Shown: positions 51,443 to 60,489, counted from the first letter of the stretch. The stretch is 64,000 nt of DNA from Terriglobia bacterium (GCA_032252755.1 JAVUPY010000090.1:1-64000); one strand, 5' to 3'. Numbers and translations are program-made. The notes: generated by a model from the sequence alone, not told the origin.

Positions 51443-52243
51443 TCACCCCACGTGCTTTACGCTCATCAGGAACTCGCGAAGGATCAACGCAAATTCTTCC
51501 GACCTCTCCAGCGCCGCAAAATGCCCAGCTTGATCGATTACCCTCAATTTGCTCCCGCGAATCCCCCGGTGGATGCGCTCGATCTCCGCTGTGGGTGACG
51601 GAATATCTTCGGTGCCACCGACACAAAGCGTCGGCACTTCAATTGTTCCCAACGTTGAAATCGAGTCCTGTCGCTCGGCCATCCCAAGCTGATTGGCGAT
51701 AACTCCCTTGCTCGCTGATGCCAGCGCCATCCTCCTCGCTTCGGCAGCAATATCCGGCCGATTCCTTCGCGTCGTTTCACCCAGTAGCTTCGGCAGCAGG
51801 TTGTCCATGAACATCTCTGTCCCGCGTTCCTCGATCTGCTTCACCGACTCGAATCGTCCCTTCTGCCCCTCGTCAGTGTCCGCGCCCGCGCGGGTATTGC
51901 AGAAGCCAAGCGCTGTCACTCGCTCGCGAAACCGCCGCCAGAACTCGAACAAGATGTACCCGCCAATCGACACTCCGACGAAAACGGCTTTCCCGACGCG
52001 CGCGTCATCGCAAACTCTGCGCACGTCCTCTGCATGCTTCTCCATAGTCGCTGGACCATCGCCCGGCGCAGAGTCACCCAGTCCGCGCAGGTCCGGCATG
52101 ATCAGTTTGTATTGTGGAGAAAGCCGCTCGGCAACCGGCAGCCAGAAACGATGGTTCAGCGGAAAAGGATGGAGCAGGACGACAGGGGGGCCGTCGCCCT
52201 GCACGGAATACAAAATATCAGTATCGTTGCTCCGGACTTGCAT
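51443..52243 (-). CDS. Alpha/beta fold hydrolase
   Basis: A 266-residue hydrolase of the esterase/lactonase type. PPVVLLHPFPLNHRFWLPV is the oxyanion region, the nucleophile elbow is FVGVSIGGYILFEF, the acid lies in CVGGTEDIPSPTAEIE, and the histidine in DQAGHFAALERSEEF. This spacing and the GxSxGG elbow match 3-oxoadipate-enol-lactonase-like and haloperoxidase-like members. The lid at about 130-180 is charged. It is cytoplasmic. The PspC gene is 9 bp upstream on the same strand, so they are likely co-transcribed. The substrate cannot be told. Confidence 0.88.
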   Translation of the reverse strand: MQVRSNDTDILYSVQGDGPPVVLLHPFPLNHRFWLPVAERLSPQYKLIMPDLRGLGDSAPGDGPATMEKHAEDVRRVCDDARVGKAVFVGVSIGGYILFEFWRRFRERVTALGFCNTRAGADTDEGQKGRFESVKQIEERGTEMFMDNLLPKLLGETTRRNRPDIAAEARRMALASASKGVIANQLGMAERQDSISTLGTIEVPTLCVGGTEDIPSPTAEIERIHRGIRGSKLRVIDQAGHFAALERSEEFALILREFLMSVKHVG

Positions 52244-52252
52244 GTCCGGATT

Positions 52253-52579
52253 CTACCCCTGTGGTGGATGACTCGCAGGCTCCGACGCCGGCGGCGCATA
52301 GTAGACACGCTCCGATTCGTTCGGCATAACAACCCACGCAATCAGGTACGCAATGAACCCACCGCCACCTAACAACGCGACAATCAGCCACACAACACGA
52401 ACCATCGTGACGTCGAGATCGAAGTACTCAGCCATCCCGGCGCACACACCTGCGATCTTGCGGCCGGCCCTGGGCCGCAGCAGTCGCCGCCTGCCCTCAA
52501 CCGGGCCCACTCGCTTGCCGCAATATGCGCAAAGATTCGCGTCGTCCTGGATCACCTTCCCGCAGTAATTGCAGTACAT
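52253..52579 (-). CDS. Zinc-ribbon PspC-domain protein
   Basis: A 108-residue protein in two parts. Residues 1-22 are a zinc ribbon with two CxxC knuckles (MYCNYCGKV and LCAYCGKRV). Residues 35-92 are a PspC domain: LLRPRAGRKIAGVCAGMAEYFDLDVTMVRVVWLIVALLGGGGFIAYLIAWVVMP, with two membrane-embedded segments. PspC proteins sense membrane stress with PspA, but none is near. AAGGGGGA precedes the ATG at 52579. The proline-rich tail SEPASHPPQG is disordered. It begins a minus-strand pair with the hydrolase. Confidence 0.9.
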   Translation of the reverse strand: MYCNYCGKVIQDDANLCAYCGKRVGPVEGRRRLLRPRAGRKIAGVCAGMAEYFDLDVTMVRVVWLIVALLGGGGFIAYLIAWVVMPNESERVYYAPPASEPASHPPQG

Positions 52580-52640
52580 ATCGTCCCCCTTACGAGTAGG
52601 ATACGCCGATGCCTCCCAAAAGGTTCCCCAATCCGAGCAG

Positions 52641-53219
52641 CTACTCCGGACTGCTCTGCGCCTTGCTGAGCGTCTTCTTCGGCTGGGGCGGCATTTCCGT
52701 TTCGTACTGCACATTGATAGTCACGTCGGAAGCCGCACAAGGAGGCGCTGGCGGTTGAATATCGGGCGGAAGAATGGAGAGCGTGATCCTCGTCCCAGAT
52801 GGAAACGGCAGGTGAAGGTCGCCACTGTCCGTGTAAGTATCAAATGCCTTACTCAGGAAAGCACCTGACATCGGTACAGCCTGAGTGACGGCTCCATTCG
52901 TGATGATGATGATGAACTGCTTGGGGCATGTTTTTGCCGGTGAGACCTCCTGAAGACCCTGGGTCACCGATGACTGTCTTGGCCCCAACATACTGAAGGC
53001 CTCGATCCTCCGTACCATTATCGGAACTGCGGGTGTCAGGACCGATATGGTCTGGGCCGTGGGCGTCTGCTTGATCGGCCCCGAATAGAGGGTTGTCGAA
53101 AACTGCCTGCCATATGCAGTCCAAGTTGACAGTATCTTTCCATGACCCGAGTTCGTTTGCGCCATCGAATCCAGAAAACTGAATAAAAGAACAATTGGCA
53201 GCCACCGTGGAATCCGCAC
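52641..53219 (-). CDS. Secreted hypothetical protein (192 aa)
   Basis: I do not recognise this protein. It has a signal peptide (MRIPRWLPIVLLFSFLDSMAQ) and a body that looks beta-rich (TTLYSGPIKQ, QTISVLTPAVPIMVRRIEAFSML, KQFIIIITNGAVTQAVPMSGAFL, HLPFPSGTRITLSILPPD). Two cysteines (PAKTCPKQ and PPCAAS) could form a disulfide outside the cytoplasm. The tail is charged and disordered. It stands alone on the minus strand, 61 bp upstream of the PspC gene and 100 bp downstream of a TPR gene. Confidence 0.65.
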   Translation of the reverse strand: MRIPRWLPIVLLFSFLDSMAQTNSGHGKILSTWTAYGRQFSTTLYSGPIKQTPTAQTISVLTPAVPIMVRRIEAFSMLGPRQSSVTQGLQEVSPAKTCPKQFIIIITNGAVTQAVPMSGAFLSKAFDTYTDSGDLHLPFPSGTRITLSILPPDIQPPAPPCAASDVTINVQYETEMPPQPKKTLSKAQSSPE

Positions 53220-53319
53220 GTTAAGCCTCCTTCAAAGGCGCGAAAACGCAGCGTCTCTCCCGGATAACGGTAACTCTGAATGCAAGACTTAGCGAATGAA
53301 TTGATTGAGGTCTGACCGG

Positions 53320-54540
53320 CTAGTCGTAGTGATACGGCTTTCCAAGATGCTTCTTCGCCAGTTGCCCTTCCGGGCTACTGGCATCTGCCGCCAGCACTTC
53401 CTCGTACTTCTCGACTGCGCGATCACGTTCTTTCAGAGTGTCGTACATTTCCCCAGCCGCCAGGGTTGACCTGATTACGATCCGCGTCTCGGATTCCGGA
53501 AAGCTGGCGACCATTCCGAACGCCTTGGCGGCTTCATCGAACCTTCTCTGCCCGCGCAGCGTGATCCCCAGCCCGAACGCCGCCGCCTGCGGGTTGGCCG
53601 TCGGATACTTCCTTTCCTTGTAATTCTCCAGAATTTTCCTGTAACTTGCGATCGCGTCATCGGCGTGTCCCGAAGCATTCTCCAGGTTCGCGTACTCAAG
53701 CGCCACCATGTAGTTCTTCGGATACTCGTCCATCATCGACTTCACTACATTCAACGCTTCCGGATACTTCTGCTCGCGCCGCAGGAACAGGGCCAGGGCG
53801 ATACGTGCGTCCATGCTCGCCGCGCAATTGGAGTCGGCAACTTCACGAAGGTAGTTGAGCCCCTTCTGCTTGTTTCCTGTGACGCCTGTAACCGCAATCA
53901 TCGTTCGGTAGAACCAGTTGAGGCTTCCGATGATGTAGTTATGGACGCCGATCGTCATCTTGGCGTCGACGAACTTCGGGTCCAACTGCAACACCCGTTC
54001 GTGATCGCGCCGCGCCGCCAGCGCCGAGCGTATCGCCGACATCCACGCCTTCTGCCCCATTCCCATGAAGGTGGATCGCAGTCCGCGCTCAACTCCTCGC
54101 GCATAGAGAGCATCGATGTCGTTTGGGTTCTTGTCGAGGCGAGCGTCGCAGAGTTTCTCGCTCCGGTCCAGCAACTCGTTAATGCGCTTCGTGGTTTCCG
54201 GGTTCAGTGGCCGTTTGGCCTTCAAGTCAAGGAAGCTGTCTGTCGCATAGGTCTCGGTATCGAGCGCTCCGATGCGGTACATCTCTCCGAACACAACCGC
54301 CGCCGCCAGGTAGTTGTTGGCGATCGGATTTTCTGGGTATTCCTTCTGCAGCTGCTCGAACTCTCGTATCGAGCGTTCGTACTCCATGTCGTAGAAATGA
54401 TCGAAAGCGCGCCTGGAAAGCTGGTTGTTCGCGGGATTAACCGCCTTGAAGTCCTCTCCGCCGTATGTAGAAGTTGCTAACAGTCTGAAGGAGGTTAACA
54501 GTAAGAGGGTAACGATAGCGATTCGACAATAGGGTTTCAT
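53320..54540 (-). CDS. Secreted TPR-containing protein
   Basis: A 406-residue protein with signal peptide (IAIVTLLLLTSFRLLATSTYG) and TPR-like helical repeats across most of its length: FDHFYDMEYERSIREFEQLQKEYPENPIA, LAARRDHERVLQLDPKFVDAKMTIG, ALNVVKSMMDEYPKNYMVALEYANLE, and FDEAAKAFGMVASFPES. A helical hydrophobic piece at about 205-225 (NYIIGSLNWFYRTMIAVTGVTG) is unusual for a TPR protein and may be a membrane contact. Probably a periplasmic scaffold. No partner gene is evident. It is divergent from the small HTH-like gene at 54629. Confidence 0.82.
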   Translation of the reverse strand: MKPYCRIAIVTLLLLTSFRLLATSTYGGEDFKAVNPANNQLSRRAFDHFYDMEYERSIREFEQLQKEYPENPIANNYLAAAVVFGEMYRIGALDTETYATDSFLDLKAKRPLNPETTKRINELLDRSEKLCDARLDKNPNDIDALYARGVERGLRSTFMGMGQKAWMSAIRSALAARRDHERVLQLDPKFVDAKMTIGVHNYIIGSLNWFYRTMIAVTGVTGNKQKGLNYLREVADSNCAASMDARIALALFLRREQKYPEALNVVKSMMDEYPKNYMVALEYANLENASGHADDAIASYRKILENYKERKYPTANPQAAAFGLGITLRGQRRFDEAAKAFGMVASFPESETRIVIRSTLAAGEMYDTLKERDRAVEKYEEVLAADASSPEGQLAKKHLGKPYHYD

Positions 54541-54628
54541 GACTGCTGCGGTATTAGGAGTTTACCCGATTTGACATCTACTCTGGAACAGGTACAAACA
54601 TCGTGTCCCCCAGGGGAGCACGAACATT

Positions 54629-54856
54629 ATGGAAACGAACAACCTGGCTCACAACTCACTGTCGGAATTTGAGGCGGCGCAGTGGTTGGGCATCACCATT
54701 GAGGCCTTGCACAAACTTCTCGACGAGCATGTCTTCAACAATGGAACTCCTCGCCCGAAAGGTATTCTCTTCACCCATGCCGACCTACTCATGCTTTCCT
54801 ATTGGTGCAAGCCGCCAAGGTCTAAGGTCCTTTCCATGCCAAGACGCCCGCATTGA
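54629..54856 (+). CDS. Small MerR/excisionase-like protein
   Basis: A 75-residue protein. LSEFEAAQWLGITIEALHKLLDEHVFNNGTPRPKGILFTHADLLMLSYW resembles the short winged-helix of excisionase/MerR-like DNA-binding proteins (helix-turn-helix EAAQWLGITIEALHKLL, then a wing and a final helix). The basic end KPPRSKVLSMPRRPH could contact DNA. AGGGGAGC lies ten bases before the ATG. No integrase or phage gene is near, so it is more likely a regulator than an excisionase. The fold assignment is by pattern only. Confidence 0.6.
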   Translation: METNNLAHNSLSEFEAAQWLGITIEALHKLLDEHVFNNGTPRPKGILFTHADLLMLSYWCKPPRSKVLSMPRRPH

Positions 54857-55037
54857 TCATCCGGATTCCCCCTTGCAACACAGTTGCCAATTTGCCAGCG
54901 TCGCGTAATTTCTGCCCGCTCGCGATCCATCAACCTGCCGTTCCTGATGCGCTATCTCATTGAAAATTAAGCGTTTCCCTGAATTTTCATTTGGCCCCTC
55001 CCGTGCCTCTTCATCAGTAAGTCGAGAGGAAGGCAAT

Positions 55038-55469
55038 ATGTCGGACGGAGTTCGTAACATCACTCAGGAGTATTGGCGACCCGTGCAGCCACCCCAAACG
55101 GAAATACGCAGCGTCGCCGCGGAAACGCTTTGCAGCAACTGCGGCTCGGAATACGCCATTGGAGCCCGCTTCTGCCACGTCTGTGGCAACGAGCGCGAAC
55201 CCGAAACAAATTTGAGCACCCGCTCGCGCTTCCTCGACCTCATTGATTTCGACCAGATTTGCGAACGCCTTGGCCTGAGTGCCATTGCCCTGGTCTTCAC
55301 ATTCGTCGGCTTGGGCTGCGTGATCGGCGCCATCATGGTCGGCCTGATCTACACCGCCGACACTGTTCTCGATTGGCAGGCCGTCCAGATCTGGCGTATC
55401 CAGTGGATGCTCGGCGCACTCGTAGCCTTCGCTGCCGCCATCTTGCTGAACAAGAAGAGATCCGCGTAA
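55038..55469 (+). CDS. Zinc-ribbon membrane protein
   Basis: A 143-residue protein with an N-terminal soluble tail, a zinc ribbon LCSNCGSEYAIGARFCHVCG (residues about 32-51, two CxxC knuckles) and two C-terminal membrane helices (SAIALVFTFVGLGCVIGAIMVGLIY at about 80-105 and WMLGALVAFAAAILL at about 120-138). The short basic C-terminus NKKRSA would face the cytoplasm. The family is common in acidobacteria but has no assigned role. The ATG at 55038 has GAGAGGAAGG upstream; a longer frame from 54960 is less likely. A strong terminator follows. Confidence 0.8.
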   Translation: MSDGVRNITQEYWRPVQPPQTEIRSVAAETLCSNCGSEYAIGARFCHVCGNEREPETNLSTRSRFLDLIDFDQICERLGLSAIALVFTFVGLGCVIGAIMVGLIYTADTVLDWQAVQIWRIQWMLGALVAFAAAILLNKKRSA

Positions 55470-55491
55470 GAGTTAACCACACAGAAGCGAT

Positions 55492-55519
55492 AAGGCGCGC
55501 TGCAAAGCGCGCCTTTTTC
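55492..55519 (+). terminator. Terminator of the zinc-ribbon membrane protein gene
   Basis: AAGGCGCGC-TGCAAA-GCGCGCCTT followed by TTTCT on the plus strand. Confidence 0.92.
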
Positions 55520-55540
55520 TCATTCCTTGCAACAACGGCC

Positions 55541-55592
55541 GTCATCCCGAGCGCAGCTGCGCGCCCTTCGCACAGCGGGTCGAGGGACCCGA
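55541..55592 (+). repeat. GTCATCCYGAGCG repeat, copy downstream of nuoB
   Basis: GTCATCCCGAGCGCAG..., continuing to GTCGAGGGACCCGAAT. It is the same family as the two copies at 56191 and 56234 and in the same orientation; it lies just past the 3' end of nuoB. Confidence 0.75.
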
Positions 55593-55594
55593 AT

Positions 55595-56155
55595 CTACTT
55601 CGGCTGCATCGTCTGCGCCACCATCACCTGCTTCTTGAAGCTCTCCACCATATCTTCGTTCAGCCGAACTTCCGTGGGCCGCTTCGCAATGGACATGGTG
55701 TCAATCTTATCCTGCAGCTTCAGCAGCGCATAGAAGAGGTTCTCCGGCCTCGGCGGGCACCCAACCACGTAGACATCCACCGGCACGATTCGGTCCACTC
55801 CCTGCAGCGTCGCATACGTATTGAACGGCCCACCTACCGACGCACACGCGCCCATCGAAATCACCCACTTCGGCTCAGGCATCTGGTCGTAGATGCGCTT
55901 CACCACCGGCGCCATTTTCAGCGTCACCGTCCCGGCGACGATCATCAAGTCGCTCTGCCGCGGGCTCGGTCGGAACACTTCGGAGCCAAAACGTGCAATG
56001 TCAAACCGCGAGGTCGACGAAGCGATCATCTCGATCGCACAGCAGGCAAGGCCGAACGTCATGGGCCAAATCGCGGACTTCCGCGCCCAGTTGAAAACGT
56101 AATCGACCGTCGTAACCAGGAAATTCTTTTCGAACCGATTCTCAATCCAGCCCAT
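55595..56155 (-). CDS. nuoB: NADH-quinone oxidoreductase subunit B, lone gene
   Basis: NuoB carries iron-sulfur cluster N2 of respiratory complex I at the quinone site. The 186 residues have all four N2 ligands: C38 and C39 in [10 protein letters not shown]104 in GACASVGGP and C133 in [23 protein letters not shown] and [23 protein letters not shown] are the other family blocks. In most bacteria nuoB sits inside a nuoA-N operon; here no other nuo gene is within reach, and direct repeats lie on both sides. It looks fully functional. It could be one split-off part of the operon or an extra copy. Confidence 0.96.
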   Translation of the reverse strand: MGWIENRFEKNFLVTTVDYVFNWARKSAIWPMTFGLACCAIEMIASSTSRFDIARFGSEVFRPSPRQSDLMIVAGTVTLKMAPVVKRIYDQMPEPKWVISMGACASVGGPFNTYATLQGVDRIVPVDVYVVGCPPRPENLFYALLKLQDKIDTMSIAKRPTEVRLNEDMVESFKKQVMVAQTMQPK

Positions 56156-56190
56156 GCAAACCCCTTAGCAAAACATCAACCCTAGCTGCC

Positions 56191-56281
56191 GTCATCCTGA
56201 GCGAACCACTTTCTCCGCGATGCCCAAACAGGCGTCATCCTGAGCGGAGTCGCGTTAGCGACGGAGTCGAAGGACCTGCAT
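56191..56281 (+). repeat. GTCATCCTGAGCG repeats upstream of nuoB (two copies)
   Basis: GTCATCCTGAGCG at 56191 (partial copy) and at 56234, the latter continuing CGGAGTCGC-GTTA-GCGACGGAGTCGAAGGACC with an internal hairpin (56249-56262). The 314-bp gap 56156-56469 holds no gene; after 56285 I see no further structure. Confidence 0.8.
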
Positions 56282-56469
56282 TTCATCCGCCCTCGACACC
56301 CTAGTCTCGCCTACCCCCTTACCCCTCGGCTGTGATTCAGGTCACAAGCATACTCCAAATCCCGAGCCGTAGCGCCGGGAGCCCTCCAGCCCGAAAGGCA
56401 TTCTTCTCAGCGGTTTCGGCCGCATAGATTGCCTTTACCCAATTCGCGAAGACCATTAACATCTTCGCC

Positions 56470-57195
56470 ATGGCGCCCAGCCGCAAACTCATTATTCGCC
56501 TCTTTCTGCCGCTCCTCTCGTTCGTGCCTATCTGCCACGCCGGGACGTACTACCGAACCGTCATTCACCGTCCGAGTGGCACCGCCACCGTTGACGCATG
56601 GAGTGACGGGCAGAAAGCCAAGTTCCAGGTTGTCGAGAGTGATGATCCGACTATGCCTGTGGATTGGAAAATAGTAACTTCGGGCACATCAAACCTGGCG
56701 CTCACGAAACCATCCGGCGACTGCGTTCAGATATCCCGCGATCGTTATGAAGAGCTGATGAGAAAACGAATTGGCCTCAAGCCGGTCGGCGGCGTAAAGC
56801 TCGAAAAACTACTCGAGGAAGACGGCGGAACAATCGCTGGATTCCCTGCCAGGCATTTTCGTTTTCGCATTTCTCTCAATTTTCAGGCCCAGGATGCCGC
56901 AGCGGCCTCGCAACAATTCGGGATCGAAGAGGATTTATGGGTAGCGCCTTCCATTCCGCAGCCCCCGCCTGTCCTCAACATGATGTTCACTCAAACTACC
57001 GGTTTCGATGAAGTCGACAAGGTCATGCAGTTCGCCGACATTAAAGGCTTCCGTCTGAAACGCACCGTCGTTATTACCCTCAACGGAGAATACCAGGGCC
57101 AGAGCGCAATAGAAGTAAAGCAGCTTCGCGAAGAATCCTTGCCACCGTCAATCTTCGCCCTGCCGGCGAACTGCTCGCCTCTTCAAATGCAATAG
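56470..57195 (+). CDS. Secreted protein, DUF4412-like
   Basis: A 241-residue exported protein with signal peptide (IIRLFLPLLSFVPICHAG). The body resembles the periplasmic DUF4412 type: YYRTVIHRPSGTATVDAWSDGQKAKFQVVES near the start, DGGTIAGFPARHFRFRISLNFQ in the middle and GFRLKRTVVITLNGEYQGQSAIEVKQL near the end. These are antiparallel strands of a lipoprotein-localisation-like half barrel. No lipobox is present. Function unknown. It is on the plus strand alone, with a possible terminator 275 bp downstream. Confidence 0.65.
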   Translation: MAPSRKLIIRLFLPLLSFVPICHAGTYYRTVIHRPSGTATVDAWSDGQKAKFQVVESDDPTMPVDWKIVTSGTSNLALTKPSGDCVQISRDRYEELMRKRIGLKPVGGVKLEKLLEEDGGTIAGFPARHFRFRISLNFQAQDAAAASQQFGIEEDLWVAPSIPQPPPVLNMMFTQTTGFDEVDKVMQFADIKGFRLKRTVVITLNGEYQGQSAIEVKQLREESLPPSIFALPANCSPLQMQ

Positions 57196-57532
57196 ATTCC
57201 TTCACGCGGCATTCACATCACCGCCCAACTTCGAAGGTGCCGGTAACTTTGGCGCCGCTTTCCTCGTCCGCACAAAGGCGCTCGTTGAGAACCCTTGCCC
57301 CACGTCCGCCGACGTGAAAGGACGCGCGAGCCTGCCCGAACTCCGGAGATCCGCCACATTCTCTGGAATCTCAAAGCAGGCGACGCCTACCAGCTTGCCC
57401 ACGAGGTAAGGAATGCACTGAATCAGATGGATGTCGCCTGGTTGACCTTCTGTTCCCCTGCGTTGCTGCATCCCACCCTCTTGCCCTGTACAAGCGGGTG
57501 GGATGATTTTTTGATGTACGCGGCTTGCGATT
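57196..57532 (+). other. Intergenic stretch with a late terminator-like hairpin
   Basis: TCCCACCC (57471-57478) pairs with GGGTGGGA (57496-57503), and ATTTTTT follows, so a plus-strand transcript can end here. Before it, a frame at 57295-57549 has no ribosome binding site and no recognisable product. I see nothing else in this stretch. Confidence 0.45.
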
Positions 57533-59542
57533 CTACGAAACTTCCGTAAACACGTACTCGTGCTGCCCATCGCGAATGATGAGCGCGCGTTTCCCTTGCC
57601 GTTCGGCGACGACGAATTCGAATCCATCATTCGTCGGGTCCGTGGTGATGAACGAGATTGTGCCGTCATCGTTCTTGCGCGACGCTACCTTGCTCTTCCA
57701 CTCGCCGAAATCGAACGTGACCACGCCGTTGTTGTTCAGTACGGCGATCTCACCGAGTTCCTTGCTGACATATTTCTTCGCCAGCTTCTGAACCTCGGAC
57801 GGGTCCGCCGGAACGACCAGTCGCTCGCGATCTTTCTTCAGCCGCGCCTTATATCGTGCAGCTTGCGCCGCGACATCCGCCGCCGCTTCCGGCTTGCCGT
57901 CATACACCACCTCGAGCAAACGTCGCTGGAAACCTCCCAGCAGGTACCCGCCCGTGTCGGAATTCGTTAGCAGCACGGCGCCGATCCCCGCATCCGGTAT
58001 CGCCCACCAGTTGCTCTTGAATCCCGCCATGCTGCCGCCATGGCTGATCACCGATACGCCATAGCGATGGCTCTCTTCCAGTCCCATCCCGTAGCTCGCA
58101 TCCTCCCCAAGCATGATCTGTGGGGTCCGGCGCATCAGCAGGTTCTCTTCCGAAACCAGTTGCTTTCCATTCGGCAGTTTGCCTTTCGTGAGTTCCAGTT
58201 CCACGTAGCGCGCCAGGTCGCTGGCCGAAGTCCACACCCCACCCGCCGGTCGCGCCGGAAGCACCGCGTAGTTGAACGCCATACTCGCCACACTGGGAGT
58301 ACCGTCAATGTCGTCCCCATGCGGGCTCGCATGATCCCCCGCCAACGCGCGCTTGTAATCGAACGTCGTCGACTTCATCCCCAGCGGATCGAATACTTCT
58401 TCCTGCATCGCCCGGTCATAGGCTGTTCCAAGGTCAAGATTCGGGTACAAAATATGTGCCCCGATATAGCCCGCCGCCGACGCCATCAGGTTGCTGTACT
58501 GGAACACCTCGCCGAATTTACTCGTCGGCTCCATTGTGCTCAGCGTTGTGAACGTAGTCTCCGGCTTGGCTTGTTTGAATTCGAATATCCATTCAAGATC
58601 CTGCCTCGGCAACCCCGTGCATGCACAGATGAGATTCTTCACCAGCACTTTCTTGGTCGTGTCCTCGCTCCCAAGTTTGAAGCTCGGATAGACATTGATC
58701 ACCGGCTCGTCCCACTTCAATTTCTTCTCGTCCACCAGTCTCGAAAGGAGCAGAGTTGTCATGCCTTTGGTATTCGAGGCCGCCATGAATAGCGTGTTCT
58801 CGTCCACCTTTTCCGGCTCGCCCAGTTCGCGTACGCCGAATCCGCCCTCGTACACCACGTTGCCGTGATCGATCAAAGCCATTGACGCGCCCGGTATGCC
58901 AAGCTCTTTCATCGAGGTCTCGACGAACTCTTTCAACTGCGCGATATGCGCCGCATCCAGCGTATGCGGCTTGCGACCCGCAAACGTCTCGCGCTCATAC
59001 CCTTTCGGCCGCAGGCTTGCGAGAATCAGTCCTGCCGGCGCGCTGCGCTTCTCAAAAGTCATCTCTGTCCCGTCCAGTATCACGACGGTCCATTTCGTCC
59101 CTGCACGAAGCGCAATGGCCTGCACCACTGCCCGCTCATTCGGCGAGGTTTCGTACTCGAACAACTGCCGCTCGTCCCAACCCTCGCGCCCCGGACGCGG
59201 CGTCGCCAGTTTCAGCGGACGCTTAGACTCCGGCTTGTACTCGGCCCAAGCGAACGCCACTGCTGCCTTCGCATCTGCACCCTGCGCATCCACAACCACG
59301 ATGTGCGTATCCGGTTCAGGCGGAGTCAGTGTGACAATGTTCTTGCCGGTCTCGATAGACCATCCTGCCGGCACTTTGAATGCAGTTCCGCCCGGCGTGG
59401 TGCGGGCAGTCTCTACATCCACCTTCTCGACAGCAGGCTTTGCCTGCGCCTGCTCCTGGCGCGCCGGCGTGATAGCGATTGAAATTTGCGTGAGAACAAA
59501 AAGAATGGAGAGGACTGGGATCAACTTCCGGGAAACCAACAT
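57533..59542 (-). CDS. Serine hydrolase, beta-lactamase class C/DD-peptidase family
   Basis: A 669-residue exported enzyme. Signal peptide LIPVLSILFVLTQISIAITP. Residues about 45-185 form an extra N-terminal domain (FKVPAGWSIETGKNIVTLTPPEPD) of unknown role. The serine hydrolase domain begins at about 200 with SxxK at S256-NTK (FMAASNTKGMTTLLL), the YxN motif at Y349-SN, and the HGG motif in VISHGGSMAGFKS. The last 100 residues form a small beta domain (SKELGEIAVLNNNGVVTFDFGEW). Such proteins are esterases or peptidases and only rarely beta-lactamases. GGAAGGAGC precedes the ATG at 59542. Confidence 0.9.
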   Translation of the reverse strand: MLVSRKLIPVLSILFVLTQISIAITPARQEQAQAKPAVEKVDVETARTTPGGTAFKVPAGWSIETGKNIVTLTPPEPDTHIVVVDAQGADAKAAVAFAWAEYKPESKRPLKLATPRPGREGWDERQLFEYETSPNERAVVQAIALRAGTKWTVVILDGTEMTFEKRSAPAGLILASLRPKGYERETFAGRKPHTLDAAHIAQLKEFVETSMKELGIPGASMALIDHGNVVYEGGFGVRELGEPEKVDENTLFMAASNTKGMTTLLLSRLVDEKKLKWDEPVINVYPSFKLGSEDTTKKVLVKNLICACTGLPRQDLEWIFEFKQAKPETTFTTLSTMEPTSKFGEVFQYSNLMASAAGYIGAHILYPNLDLGTAYDRAMQEEVFDPLGMKSTTFDYKRALAGDHASPHGDDIDGTPSVASMAFNYAVLPARPAGGVWTSASDLARYVELELTKGKLPNGKQLVSEENLLMRRTPQIMLGEDASYGMGLEESHRYGVSVISHGGSMAGFKSNWWAIPDAGIGAVLLTNSDTGGYLLGGFQRRLLEVVYDGKPEAAADVAAQAARYKARLKKDRERLVVPADPSEVQKLAKKYVSKELGEIAVLNNNGVVTFDFGEWKSKVASRKNDDGTISFITTDPTNDGFEFVVAERQGKRALIIRDGQHEYVFTEVS

Positions 59543-59684
59543 AGCGTTGCTCCTTCCGGAGATGAATACTTTTTCGCGCACCACAATACTGCCAGTCGCC
59601 CCGCCTTACAAGTTCGAGGGCAACTCTCCTCCCGGTATGGTCATCAAAATTCCTCGCTTGGCACGGTCTGTGGTGGTGAGAACA

Positions 59685-60479
59685 ATGCAAAGCACAACTG
59701 ATTCCTCCGAATCCGGCATGGAACTCAGGGATCTTTTGCAGGATGAGGAGTTTCGCTTTCGGAATCGCCGCCCACGTGGACGACAGGCCGGCATCGAAGC
59801 CTTCCACCGTCTCGCTCACGTTTTCGCGGCCCAACCCGCCGTGCTTTTGCAGGAACTCTGCGATGCTGCGGTTGAGTTCAGCGGCGCAGACAGCGCCGGA
59901 ATAAGCTTGGAAGAGGCCGGTGCTAATGGTGAGTTGCGGTTCCGCTGGGTCGCTATTTCGGGCAGTTTTGCCGCCTTTCTGAACGGCACGACTCCGCGCT
60001 TCTTCAGTCCCTGCGGCACCGCCCTTAGCGCCGCCAGACCTCAGCTCTATCGTGTCACCCGGAAATACTACGACTTGCTGGGTATTGAAGCCGAACCGAT
60101 CACTGACGGCATTCTCATACCCTGGGTTGCGGATTCGATGCGCGGCACGCTATGGTGCGTATCGCACCACAGCCGGGAAGCCTTCGATTTCGATGACTAC
60201 AAACTGCTGAACGGCCTCGCCGATTTCGCCGCCATCGCCATTCGCCATCAAAAACAACAGGAAATCCTTCTCAGCCGCCAAAAGGCGGCGGCCTACGTTG
60301 AGGCCGCCAGCGAACTCGCGCATGAACTGAATAACCCTCTTCAGAGCCTCACCAGCGCCCTCTATCTTCTGGAACGCGGCCCCGAGGACAGCCGGCGCTT
60401 CGTCAAACTCGCATCCGCCGAACTTATCCGCCTCGCCGACATCGTCAGAGAGCTACTGAATCTAAAAGAAGCCGCCTGA
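59685..60479 (+). CDS. GAF-HisKA protein lacking the kinase ATPase domain
   Basis: A 264-residue protein. A GAF domain covers about 45-185 (AAQPAVLLQELCDAAVEFSGADSAGISL ... GILIPWVADSMRGTLWCVSH ... FDFDDYKLLNGLADFAAIAI). The C-terminal 65 residues are a HisKA dimerisation domain with the phosphorylatable His in SELAHELNNPLQSLTSALYLL. The stop comes right after LLNLKEAA, so the HATPase_c part is missing. It may be a phosphotransfer or sensor partner of a separate kinase, or a truncated remnant. The start is unclear: ATG 59685 (GGTGAG before it) or 59637. It is divergent from the serine hydrolase gene. Confidence 0.78.
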   Translation: MQSTTDSSESGMELRDLLQDEEFRFRNRRPRGRQAGIEAFHRLAHVFAAQPAVLLQELCDAAVEFSGADSAGISLEEAGANGELRFRWVAISGSFAAFLNGTTPRFFSPCGTALSAARPQLYRVTRKYYDLLGIEAEPITDGILIPWVADSMRGTLWCVSHHSREAFDFDDYKLLNGLADFAAIAIRHQKQQEILLSRQKAAAYVEAASELAHELNNPLQSLTSALYLLERGPEDSRRFVKLASAELIRLADIVRELLNLKEAA

Positions 60480-60489
60480 GGCCCGTCGG

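Noticed and set aside
54629-54856. Possible excisionase as a sign of a prophage or integrative element
   Set aside because: No integrase, att-like repeats or phage genes are near, and composition does not change.
58896-59684. Long upstream extension of the GAF-HisKA frame
   Set aside because: It is antisense to the serine hydrolase gene and has no domain; coding pattern starts at about 59637-59685.
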